The position numbers and the translations under genes are program-made. Under the pieces are notes generated by a model that was not told the DNA's origin, did not search any database, and saw nothing but the letters and a program-made list of their open reading frames with translations. A stretch of DNA of 64,000 bases from Ashinkailepas kermadecensis (lineage: Eukaryota; Arthropoda; Thecostraca; Neolepadidae), in contig JAOTOM010004675.1 of the NCBI GenBank assembly GCA_034440615.1, positions 62,001-126,000 of the forward strand, given 5' to 3'. How positions within the stretch are numbered: position 1 is the first letter of the stretch; each line of letters opens with the position of its first letter. Positions 1 to 10,600 of this stretch are shown here, piece by piece.

Positions 1-475
1 CGCACACACGTCTGGTTACCGACCAGTACAGTCACACACACGTCTGGTTACCGACCAGTACAGTCACACACACGTCTGGTTACCGATCAGTACAGTCACA
101 CACACGTCTGGTTACCGACCAGTACAGTCACACACACGTCTGGTTACCGATCAGTACAGTCACACACACGTCTGGTTACCGATCAGTACAGTCACACACA
201 CGTCTGGTTACCGATCAGTACAGTCACACACACGTCTGGTTACCGATCAGTACAGTCACACACACACGTCTGGTTACCGACCAGTACAGTCACACACACG
301 TCTGATTACCGATCAGTACAGTCACACACACATCTGGTTACCGACCAGTACAGTCACACACACGTCTGGTTACCGACCAGTACAGTCACACACACGTCTG
401 GTTACCGACCAGTACAGTCACACACACGTCTGGTTACCGATCAGTACAGTCACACACGTCTGGTTAGGCTCAGTA
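1..475. repeat. 32-bp minisatellite array, cut by the window edge
   Basis: About 15 head-to-tail copies of a 32-bp unit built around TCTGGTTACCGACCAGTACA, with a short CA-rich spacer. Copies differ mainly at one C/T site (GACCAG or GATCAG) and in CA length. The array starts outside the window and decays into unique sequence after about 475. There is no coding potential. Confidence 0.95.
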
Positions 476-1532
476 CAGCCATATAGTCTGGCCACGGTTC
501 AGTACAGTCAAATAGCTTGACCACCGCCCAATACTCGTGGCAACAGCTGCGTGACCTGCCACTGGATAATTATCAAGCAAACTAGCCGCAGAGTAGATAT
601 AAGGTGTCAACTTGGGAGGAGAGGAACTGGGATAAAATTGACGTAGTTTATAATTGATTAAACCGATCCCACGCACCGATCGCCATAGTTAAGCAGCCTG
701 GGAATAGCAAAGACCAGAGGTGACTTCAAAGGAGGTGATCGCGTCAATATTTGTGTCAACAAAAGTGGATGTGCCCCGCAAAACAGGAGGCGATGGATTC
801 CCAAGTTCTCGTTAGCCGAGGTCATCGTGGAGATTCACAGCTGAAGGGCTCAGGATGTCGCGAGAACAGCCGAAGGGCTCAGCTTTGATTGCCGTAGCGA
901 TAGTGGAGGGACTAAAAGTTGAGACTCGAGGCCACACCTAAGTGATTAAAAACGACCATAACTAGAGAGGAGCAATAATTTTGTTTGCGAAAACGTATGT
1001 AGCATTAAGATAATAGACTGAAAACGGGGTCATTTATTCTGATCATGCTGTGCACATTTCAGCTCGATAACACCCCCTTCGACCCTCCTCCCTGAAATTT
1101 CCGTCATCGAAGACAGGCCGGCAGAGCGTCGTTACGGGTGAAGACCGCTACACGGTAGCAGTAATCTCGCCCGATCAGAGAGCGCGGCTGATCTCGGCCC
1201 AGTGATGCAGGTGTAACATCGGGTGAACTCAATGTTCAGTTTTTAGTTCCAAAAGCGGGGGTGGCCTTCATGTGCAGATCCTTCCATTGTTCTCCATAGT
1301 TGGCATCACGGTGCAGCCGGTGGTCTGTCGCTTAGGCCATCAGTTACTGTTATGTTGTGAGCTAATAGTACTGATCAGGGCGGTTCTCCCGCCAGCATAT
1401 GTGTGCTTCTTACATTTTGCGCCTACAAGATGACTGGGACATACTATAATTTCGCCACAAGATTGACAACCTTATCGCTTACCCCCAATCGTAGGCGATA
1501 AGGTGGTCGGATAGCATCAAAAATTTGCATCG
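476..1532. other. Non-coding stretch, no gene seen
   Basis: Unique sequence of mixed composition with only short chance ORFs. The single structure I see is a perfect 10-bp inverted repeat at 1469-1478 and 1495-1504 (ACCTTATCGC / GCGATAAGGT) with a 16-nt loop. Confidence 0.5.
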
Positions 1533-1670
1533 ATGGTGTCCAAAGACGGAGAACTCATGGCTACCATCAAAGCCTGGGACGCAAAACAAGCCGAGCTACG
1601 TGCCGAAGGTATGCCCATGAAGCAAGTCGCAAGTGTCGCACTGGACAAACTACGGATCATTGCGAGGTAG
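1533..1670 (+). CDS. Possible small ORF or exon, 45 aa, unrecognised
   Basis: An ATG at 1533 opens a 45-codon frame ending in TAG at 1668-1670. The peptide looks protein-like, with charged and aliphatic residues in a helix-compatible pattern (for example AWDAKQAELRAEG). The sequence GCGAG|GTAGAT at the end could be a splice donor instead of a stop, so this may be an exon of an unseen gene or a fragment of a mobile element. No family is recognised, and chance occurrence is possible at this length. Confidence 0.2.
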   Translation: MVSKDGELMATIKAWDAKQAELRAEGMPMKQVASVALDKLRIIAR

Positions 1671-3124
1671 ATGCGTTTTTGGCGTCCAATGCACCGGAAA
1701 AGGACAAACAGAAGCGACTGTATGTTGGGATGCGCTATGCTCGTGAGGCCTCTCGGTCTCCCCCCCCAAAAAACAAAAAAAATCATGATATTTTTGGATT
1801 GAAAAGTCAATATAAAGCTCTTTCATCGGGAGCATATGGGACAAAATATGTTAGTATACCTCGAAAAGATTGCGCCAAAAACATGTGTTCATTTTCGTAA
1901 CTTCGAGAGCGCGCTGTCACATTGCTTGAAATAAATACATGAGTGATTGTGATGCACATCTGTCTTTTAACAGTTTTGACAAATCATACAACAGCAGCTG
2001 TTCGCCAACTTGGTCCGACACCATCTCAGCGCGGCGCGGCGCTTCCCACCCACTCGCACACACCGAGTCGTTACGGCCGATAATTTCAGGCGGTAAGCCG
2101 GTGATGTCCGGTCGTGCCAGCCCGTATCGACGGCCGGCCGGTCCGAATGTAAACAGCTGAACATCAGAGGGGGCAGGATGGAATGGGGTAGCATTTACCT
2201 AATTCAGCTAAAATTTGCACAGCATGCTAAGATTAAATGACCTCATCTTTTGAGTATAGCCTCGCTATACGGTAGGTAATAATGCCCCTCCCTACTATAA
2301 CGCTAGCCGAACAATACAACTTTAGATAGCTGTATGAAATAATCTTACCCTGTTATTACTGACATCGCACACCACTCTTTAACTGGTTATGCCCATCGGC
2401 ACTAGCACACAATGCAACAGCAACATCCAATTACCAAGGAGAAAAGGTGCGAGTGAGTGCATGTCAAGGTGGGCACACCTAAGTTCGTCCATGCATAAGT
2501 ACACGTGTGCCAATTTTGTGCTAGAACATGAGCTCAAATGGCTGGGTGGAGCTCAAATGGCTATTGCAAGACCCAATTCAGTTAAAAAGCAGACCTCAAA
2601 TAGTTATACAGCTACAGCAAACTACATCATATCAATTTCACCACGTCAGCACGACAGTGTGTTCTAATTCGTTATTTTGGGCGTGGAGGCAGAGGGAAAT
2701 ACAATTTGAAAGTGAGATCATTTCCAAATCCTGAGAAATAGTGTCCAGACAATCGTAATTTCAGCCCGTGTGGAGGTCAGGAATCAGCTGAATGGGATTC
2801 AATTTCCATTGGCTACAACATGTCGTCCAGGATGTTTTTTAGCTACATCCTGACACCTGATTAAAATCGGATACCATGCGGCGGAAGGAGCACCGCACGG
2901 CATCAGTGGTAGAAGCTGGGGCTTAAACTAGGCAGTAAATGCACATTACGCTGTCAGGCAGCATTACTGTGCTGGGTTGCGCAACCGGAACCTAGAAAGT
3001 TTCACCGGGTCTAAAAAGGTCCAGAGAAGTGTCACAGGAGCCGCAAAGTCCACCAGCGTCCGAACAGCATGCTATCCATGCTCGTCTAGTGTGTACTGTG
3101 TCCGGAATGCCGAGCTCGGTCCGA
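1671..3124. other. Non-coding stretch
   Basis: Mixed-composition sequence. ORFs of up to 92 codons (for example 2389-2667) have no domain character and no splice context I trust. The homopolymer-rich 1760-1785 segment (CCCCCCCC followed by A runs) is unremarkable. Confidence 0.4.
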
Positions 3125-3465
3125 CTGTCGTGTCCGGACGTGACGTTCACCTATTGTGCCCAGAGAGCTGTGTTGTCTTGAGACGTGGCACTCACCTATT
3201 GTGCCCAGAGAGCTGTGTTGCCTTGAGACGTGGCACTCACCTATTGTGCCCAGAAAGCTGTGTTGCCTTGAGACGTGGCACTCGCCTATTGTGCCCAGAG
3301 AGCTGTGTTGCCTTGAGACGTGGCACTCACCTATTGTGCCCAGAGAGCTGTGTTGTCTTGAGACGTGGCACTCACCTGCTGTGCCCAGAGAGCTGTGTTG
3401 CCTTGAGACGTGGCACTCACCTGCTGTGGCCGGACAGCGCTGCGGTGACCAGATGTGTCACCCAC
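3125..3465. repeat. 45-bp minisatellite carrying repeated splice donors
   Basis: Seven to eight copies of a 45-bp unit. Read on the minus strand each unit has CAG|GTGAGTGCC (or TAG|GTGAGT), a near-ideal 5' splice site. The array starts directly at the donor of the minus-strand exon at 3466-3600 (CAACAG|GTGGGT). The unit length is a multiple of three, so 145- to 201-codon frames run through it; these are artefacts of the repeat. Confidence 0.9.
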
Positions 3466-3600
3466 CTGTTGTGGAGAGACGCGCTTGGCGATGGCCGGGT
3501 CCGGCTCGGCCCGGCGTCCATGCCCCGGCCGACTGGCCACCAGAAGGCTCCTCAGGCGCACACCGTCGCACGGCGAGTATAGCTGGAAACTGACGCCGCC
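3466..3600 (-). CDS. Minus gene, exon E (45 codons)
   Basis: The acceptor CGTGTCGCAG at 3601-3610 precedes GGCGGCGTC, and the donor CAACAG|GTGGGT follows. The exon encodes GGVSFQLYSPCDGVRLRSLL and continues to KRVSPQQ. The 70-bp satellite lies on its acceptor side and the 45-bp satellite on its donor side. A similar short segment (ISFQLN) recurs at 4680-4720 beyond the far end of the 70-bp array, a hint that the exon start was itself duplicated. Confidence 0.6.
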
Positions 3601-6600
3601 CTGCGACACGACGGAGCGCTCACAACCCGGGAGCTTCACCACAGGGGAGAGTAACTGACAGCTGACAGTCTCATGGCGACACGACACGTCCACAACCCGG
3701 GAGCTTCACCACAGGGGAGAGTAACTGACAGCTGACAGTCTCATGGCGACACGACACGTCCACAACCCGGGAGCTTCACCACAGGGGAGAGTAACTGACA
3801 GCTGACAGTCTCATGGCGACACGACACCGGGGTTCTCACAACCCGGGAGCTTCACCACAGGGGAGAGTAACTGACAGCCGACAGCCTCATGGCGACACGA
3901 CACGTCCACAACCCGGGAGCTTCACCACAGGGGAGAGTAACTGACAGCCGACAGCCTCATGGCGACACTCTCACAGCCCGGGAGCTTCACCACAGGGGAG
4001 AGTAACTGACAGCTGACAGTCTCATGGCGACACGACACGTCCACAACCCGGGAGCTTCACCACAGGGAGGAGAGTAACTGAAGAGTAACTGACAGCTGAC
4101 AGTCTCATGGGCGACACGTCCACAACCCGGGAGCTTCACCACAGGGGAGAGTAACTGACAGCTGACAGTCTCATGGCGACACGTCCACAACCCGGGAGCT
4201 TCACCACAGGGGAGAGTAACTGACAGCCGACAGCCTCATGGCGACACGTCCACAACCCGGGAGCTTCACCACAGGGGAGAGTAACTGACAGCTGACAGTC
4301 TCATGGCGACACGACACGTCCACAACCCGGGAGCTTCACCACAGGGGAGAGTAACTGACAGCCGACAGCCTCATGGCGACACGTCCACAACCCGGGAGCT
4401 TCACCACAGGGAAGAGTAACTGACAGCTGACAGTCTCATGGCGACACGACACGTCCACAACCCGGGAGCTTCACCACAGGGGAGAGTAACTGACAGCCGA
4501 CAGCCTCATGGCGACACGTCCACAACCCGGGAGCTTCACCACAGGGGAGAGTAACTGACAGCTGACAGCCTCATGGCGACACGACACGTCCACAACCCGG
4601 GAGCTTCACCACAGGGGAGAGTAACTGACAGCTGACAGTCTCATGGCGACACTCTCACAGCCCGGGAGCTTCACCACAGAGCAGTTTAGCTGGAAACTGA
4701 TCGCTCCATGGTACAGTCGCGACGAATGCACACTGCGGAAGCTGGACGTATACAACAGAAGGCAGCCCAAAACCAACGTACGTTCTTGGTTCGTAGGCAC
4801 TCCTCATACACCGACACGTAGCAAGCAGATTAGTAGACCAGCGAAGCCACTTAACAACCCTTTTGTATAGGACTATTTGGTTAAGGTGTTTTCTTCTTGT
4901 GTCACAATGTATTTACGGCGAACAAATCTCCCATAATATGGAAGTATACACTCTGTGTGGCATGCGATTACACAAGTGAAACGACAGACATTCAAACGTA
5001 TATGTCATGAACGATGTCTGATATTGATTACGCCATTTCCATATAGTTGAAGATAAATAGTAAACCTAAGTGCTACATATGTACCATACCCGAATGTGGG
5101 TCTTATGCACCACCATGCACGGTGCACTCCGCGTGTCTGCACGCCCCAATTGTAACGATCACCATCTATCACCAGCTCCAGATGCGAGATGAAGCCATGC
5201 ACTGACCGCAGAACCACTCACCGCCGACTCCGGCTGAGAGATGACGTCACCGCCGGACCGCACAGCCCCCTGCTGCAGCAGACTGCCGCCGCCCACGCAC
5301 TGCATCACAGAGGGCAGAACGCGTGCCAGTTTATTCATGCTTCACGCTCTCGGGTATAGTTTCACAGCTATTCAGAGAACATCGAATAAATACTGGCGTT
5401 TGGCATAACTCCGCACTTATCACCGAAGCAGCAAATCGGCCAGGGCAAACGGAGTGGTCATAACCTTCACCGTTCTCAACTGGGAATTTTTAACCGCGTT
5501 ATACCTGTCTGTCGATAAAATAGCCATAACTGGGCTACATAGCTTCCCCATTGAGTCAGCACGCAACTGATAAGAGGCTTTACAATATGGCACATGGGAC
5601 GTATCCGAGTAATGAAGGACGGCTCGATATCGCGCAAATTATCCATACTACTACTTCCAATAGCAAACTGATCACTGCGCAGCATGCCACCGAAACGGCC
5701 AGAGTGGAACAAACTCAGCGACTGAGTGGAAAAATGCAACCTTAAAAAAGGAATGAACGAGCCCCATTGAAACCAACATTGGGCAATCAGGTGCTTTATA
5801 ACATCTTCCAAATCACATATGTTGCTTACTATCCCATCCACGATGGACATCTGACCCTGGTATATTACATCACTGTGCAGTGTGTAGGTACGGTTTAGCT
5901 TGACACTGTGTGACGCCGTATGACCAGCACCCAGCTAGCGTTGACGCGAGCATCGCCACCCCCACCTGGTCATCGACCTCCAGCTGGAAGGAGGCGTTGG
6001 TGAGCAGCAGAAGCCGCAGCTGGTGAGCTGAGCCGTCCGAGAGCGAGGGAGCCGGGATGGGCGCAGAGACCCTCTCATCCCACCGGCCGGTCTTCGGGTC
6101 CCGCCTCCGCCACCCCACCTCCAGCTGAAGCCACGCCACACCAACACGATCAAGTCAGAAACCACGCTGCCACCACAGGTGCATTTAATGTCCTGCGTTG
6201 GAGACAAGTTTTTTGCCATGCATTTGCTATTCCTCATGCTTTCACATGCCACATACTCGATTGTTCGCACCCTATTGGTCTGTTTCCAACAATAGGTGCT
6301 GGTGCATGCTTTCCATTATTTGTATGTACGTAGGGTATTTAATATTACGATATAACTTTATACAATACAAGACTAGAATACAGCTTTGGAGAATACCATA
6401 CTGCAATCTAGTTTTGAACATCAGATGCATCTGCTTTGACATCCTACCACATTTTGAAAGCTAAGACAGTTTAAACTCTCGACATACACAACACGTGGAC
6501 AGGCCAAACCCTTTGAAGCATCAACACAGATCCCGATGCTAGAGCTATTCGTCCAAGAGTTGTCAGACTTGTGACAACAGTGTTCGACATATGCCCGCTC

Positions 6601-7950
6601 GGTCCCTCATCCCTGCCTGACCAGATGGACAACAGAGGGCCGCGTGAGCCTCCCGACAGCCACATCTGCACGGCAAGTATCGAGGTATCATATCCGACCG
6701 TGGTGTGGAGCAGTACCGGGCTTCGGTCGCCACACGTGTCCAGGCTAGGTTAGGTTACCATAAGCTATGGTGTGGAGCAGCTAGGCTACATTAGGTTCGG
6801 TCAGGCCGTGGTGTGGGGCAGTACCGGGCTCGGTCGCCACACGTGTCCAGGCTAGGTTAGGTTACCATAAGCTATGGTGTGGAGCAGCTAGGCTACATTA
6901 GGTTCGGTCAGGCCGTGGTGTGGGGCAGTACCGGGCTTCGGTCGCCACACGTGTCCAGGCTAGGTTAGGTTACCATAAGCTATGGTGTGGAGCAGCTAGG
7001 CTACATTAGGTTCGGTCAGGCCGTGGTGTGGGGCAGTACCGGGCTTCGGTCGCCACACGTGTCCAGGCTAGGTTAGGTTACCATAAGCTATGGTGTGGAG
7101 CAGCTAGGCTACATTAGGTTCGGTCAGGCCGTGGTGTGGGGCAGTACCGGGCTTCGGTCGCCACACGTGTCCAGGCTCAGCAGCAGGCTGTAGGGCGTGC
7201 TCCGATCGACGGCGGCCAGCGGCAGACGCTCGGCGGCGGTCAGCAGTCGCAGCTGCAGCCGAACACACTGCTGGCGCGGCACGGCCACCTGCGCGGATCA
7301 CGGCCAGGCTGAACGGCGCCGCCACCGATCGGTGCCGACGACACGGGGTTGGCTGCCGGCTGGCGACCGCACGCTCAGCCGTACTTAACCACCAGAGCGC
7401 CCGTCGGCAGGCCGATGACACAAACAGGGGCCACTCGTGCCACCGTCAGACTGTCAGGAATGCATCCAGTGGAGGCGCCAACACGGGCGGCGTCAGACGC
7501 TCGCCTAGCTCAGTCACTGCCGTCACTACCGCGTGACGTAATTCCACGACACGTCTGCACCGACTCATGGCGATATCTATATACGAGTACGACAATGCCA
7601 TGAACGGCAGTGTCTACAAAGGCGCACAATATGAAGCCCACGACGCGGGCTACACACCCGGCTCGACTGTGGTGTACAGGTCAACGTTTGACGGGTTACC
7701 GAGGATCAGAGTAATCACCTCCAACCCACCACTCACTCCTCGGTGGTGGTGATGGGTGCACGGAACTGACCTCGAACTGCACGAGCAGCGTGTGTCTACC
7801 GAAAGGGAGTGTGTGGCCGAGCAGGCGACTGATGGCACTGTACTGGCCGACAGACTTCACCACCACACCGGCAGTGTCGGCCACGGCGCTCCCCTGCAGC
7901 GGCTGCACCGCCCACACATCTGCAGCACAGCAGAACAGCGTCACAGACGA
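3466..7950 (-). CDS. Unrecognised minus-strand multi-exon gene (partial)
   Basis: Five exons are readable on the minus strand: 7950-7771, 7288-7148, 6124-5966, 5299-5222 and 3600-3466. All five have lengths divisible by three and join in phase 0 with AG/GT boundaries, giving 231 residues without a stop. The product is rich in beta-type hydrophobic stretches (for example VRLQLRLLTAAERLPLAAVD and HQLRLLLLTNASFQLEVDD), typical of beta-sandwich segments in large trafficking or scaffold proteins. I considered the C-terminal part of a TRAPP subunit (TRAPPC10-like), but this rests on general character only. Neither a start nor a stop codon was located, so the gene is partial. It is transcribed away from CPLANE1, separated by about 8 kb. 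Minisatellites flank at least three of its exons and carry copies of the splice sites. Confidence 0.6.
3611..4690. repeat. 70-bp minisatellite next to an exon acceptor
   Basis: About 16 copies of a 70-bp unit (63-bp variants lack one ACACG step), centred on CCCGGGAGCTTCACCACAGG. On the minus strand the unit resembles the intron end and first bases of exon E: CTCCCGGGTTGTG and GTGTCGC are shared, then a GTCAGTT..CTC stretch similar to the exon start. Confidence 0.95.
4691..5221. other. Intronic or intergenic DNA of the minus gene
   Basis: No exon with credible splice sites is seen here except the ISFQLN-like remnant near 4680-4720. The sequence is AT-richer than the exons around it. Confidence 0.4.
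5222..5299 (-). CDS. Minus gene, exon D (26 codons)
   Basis: The acceptor TGTGATGCAG and the strong donor GCG|GTGAGT bracket a 78-bp open exon, CVGGGSLLQQGAVRSGGDV followed by ISQPESA. Phase 0 on both sides fits the neighbouring exons. Confidence 0.5.
5966..6124 (-). CDS. Minus gene, exon C (53 codons)
   Basis: The acceptor GTGGCTTCAG precedes CTGGAG, and the donor GACCAG|GTGGGG follows. The exon encodes LEVGWRRRDPKTGRWDERVS at its start and a hydrophobic TNASFQLEVDDQ end. Its strong codon bias (third-position G/C) contrasts with the flanking DNA. Confidence 0.6.
6125..6740. other. Intron of the minus gene
   Basis: AT-rich to about 6465, then mixed sequence. Short ORFs of 60 to 111 codons are present on both strands but none has good splice sites or domain features. 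Confidence 0.4.
6741..7166. repeat. 108-bp satellite copying an exon donor region
   Basis: Four copies of a 107- to 108-bp unit containing TAGGTTAGGTTACCATAAGC and, on the minus strand, CCTGGACACGTGTGGCGACC, the 3' end of exon B with its flank. The array abuts exon B at 7167. Confidence 0.9.
7148..7288 (-). CDS. Minus gene, exon B (47 codons)
   Basis: The acceptor GATCCGCGCAG precedes GTGGCC. The exon reads VAVPRQQCVRLQLRL onward and ends LSLDTCGDRSP with the weak donor CCG|GTACTG in phase 0. An alternative donor, GGACAC|GTGTGG at 7166, would break the phase. The 108-bp satellite that follows copies this whole donor region. Confidence 0.5.
7771..7950 (-). CDS. Minus gene, exon A (60 codons)
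   Basis: The minus-strand acceptor GTGGCACAG at 7951-7959 precedes the exon, and the donor GAG|GTCAGT follows at 7770. The exon begins SSVTLFCCAADVW and ends HTLPFGRHTLLVQFE, in phase 0. The long CA-rich array beyond 7951 begins immediately at its acceptor. Confidence 0.6.
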
Positions 7951-8790
7951 CTGTGCCACAGTGACACACACCCACTGTAACACAATGACACACACACACA
8001 CCACTGTGACACAGCGACACACACCCACTGTAACACAATGACACACACACACACCACTGTGACACAGCGACACACACCACTGTAACACAATGACACACAC
8101 ACCACTGTGACACACACCACTGTAACACAATGACACACACACACACCACTGTGACACAGCGATACACACCACTGTAACACAATGACGACACACACCACTG
8201 TAACACAATGACACACACACACACCACTGTAACACAATGACCGACACAGCACACACACCACTGTAACACAATGACACACACACCACTGTGACACAGCGAC
8301 ACACACCCACTGTAACACAATGACACACACACACACCACTGTGACACAGCGACACACACCACTGTAACACAATGACGCATACACCACTGTGACACAGCGA
8401 CACACACCCACTGTAACACAATGACACACACACACACCACTGTGACACAGCGACACACACCACTGTAACACAATGACACACACACCACTGTAACACAATG
8501 ACACACACACACACCACTGTAACACAGCGACACACACCCACTGTAACACAATGACACACACACACACCACTGTGACACAGCGACACACACCACTGTAACA
8601 CAATGACACACACACACACCACTGTAACACAGCGATACACACCACTGTAACACAATGACACACACACCACTGTGACACAGCGACACACACCCACTGTAAC
8701 ACAATGACACACACCATTGTGACACAGCAACACACACCACTGTAGCACAGTGACACACACCACTGCAGTACAGCAAAACACACCACTGTA
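7951..8790. repeat. Degenerate CA-rich minisatellite upstream of exon A acceptor
   Basis: Roughly 20- to 24-bp subunits ACCACTGTAACACAATGACA and ACCACTGTGACACAGCGACA alternate in higher-order blocks of about 44 and 110 bp. It begins at the acceptor of minus-strand exon A, whose intron end CACTGTGGCACAG matches the unit. Minus-strand frames of 350 to 436 codons across it are repeat artefacts. Confidence 0.9.
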
Positions 8791-9213
<423 letters not shown>

Positions 9214-9702
9214 CCCACCTGCCTAAATATTGTCCTAGTTGCTGCTTACTGCCAGAGCCTTGCTCCATCCAGTTACCAAAATTGTATAATATTGCAAGTA
9301 GCTGAACACACTGAGAGCATGTTCACCATTGTTTGGGTTGGTGCCAACATGATGTGCCTTTGAAGGAACCCAGTCCCTCTCAAACAGCCATGGGTCGTCA
9401 AAGTTGTCCTCCAAATAGACTCCTCCACTTGGCTTGGTGGATGAGTCGTGAGAAGTCAGTTCTGCTTCACTCTTGCCAGCTGCACTCTAGAATAGCAAAC
9501 GAAACAGGAATTCACTGCGTGTCAAACTATGCTGACATTGTCACATTCATGAATTGATATCTAAGATGATAGCAAACAAACTATTTTGAAGTCACATATG
9601 TTTAAGTATTCATAATGAGTCAGTCCTCATGGAATACATTCAGAGTTGATACATTAATGGCAAACATAAATTTAACCTTACACCATTATAGGACCACATT
9701 AA
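9214..9702. other. Intergenic DNA
   Basis: No gene seen. AT-rich sequence leading to the TTAA that flanks the MITE. Confidence 0.5.
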
Positions 9703-10596
9703 CACGCGCCCTGGAGGGCCTCTGAAAATTACGCGCACTGGAGGGGGGGGGCGGATTCCGCCCCCCTAAGATCTCGGCTCCTAGTAAAGCTGGATGAACG
9801 AAATTCGCAGGGTGGATGGGTACGGTAGTGAACTCTATTGTGTGCAAATTTCATGACCTTAGGTCAATATCTTCAAGGTCAAATTAGGTCAAATTGGCAA
9901 TATTTTCTGGTTTTGCGTGGCTTCGCTTGTTATCGTTATGGATCGCTGTGATTGTGTTTAAATGCTAAAAAATGGGCATCAATGATGTTTTGGACATTAC
10001 TAATGATGCAATGCATATGCTAGACCCAACATTTGACCTCAGGTCACCTATATAGCACCACTTTATCAGGTCAGTTACCTGTTCCAGTTACCGGAACCGT
10101 GCCGCCCGCCCGACTGCTCCGTCGGGCAGTCGGCTTCGTGAAGAAAGGAGTGAAGTACATGAATAAAGTATGGAAACGCAATGACAAACAGTAGTACATT
10201 TATGACAACATTCCAGTTGATCATGTTTGGTTCCATTAACCTGTCATGAACTTGACCTGACTTGACCTCGGTGGCCTAACATGACCTTGAAACGATATAG
10301 CATATCAATATACATCAAACAAGTCGCTAGTGTTGCCAAGAACACTTCCCTTTTGTGAGTATACGGGAAGCGCATCAACGCCGATTTTTGTGGTCTGGCG
10401 CTGGAATTTTTTTTTACTTTAGCGGCCCCTAACTGAAATTTTTTTCGGCCAATTTCCATTTTTCTTGCTTTAAACGACGCGCCATTCATTTCTAAGCAGG
10501 TACGCAGAAAATCGCGTATATCGACCGATAAAATCTGCAGTTATTTGCGAAAAACCGGAGGGGTGGGCGGATTTCGCCCCCCCTCCAGTGCGCGTG
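9703..10596. mobile_element. Non-autonomous DNA transposon (MITE), TTAA target site
   Basis: The element is flanked by TTAA at 9699-9702 and 10597-10600. The left end reads CACGCGCCCTGGAGGG and the right end is its near-perfect inverse, CCCTCCAGTGCGCGTG. Next to each terminus is a GC-rich palindrome (GGGCGGATTCCGCCC on the left, GGGCGGATTTCGCCC on the right), and the left end carries a second copy of the terminal motif at about 9730. TTAA duplications are known for piggyBac and Kolobok superfamilies; which applies here is not decided. No transposase is encoded; the longest ORF (10244-10489, minus) has no recognised domain. The interior has nine AGGTCA/TGACCT half-sites. Confidence 0.8.
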
Positions 10597-10600
10597 TTAA

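Noticed and set aside
1..475. CRISPR-like regular repeats
   Set aside because: The 32-bp units are contiguous with no unique spacers, and the genome is eukaryotic; an ordinary minisatellite.
1469..1504. Hairpin ACCTTATCGC / GCGATAAGGT as a terminator or miRNA
   Set aside because: A 10-bp stem with a 16-nt loop is too short for a miRNA precursor and has no context; probably chance or a mobile-element remnant.
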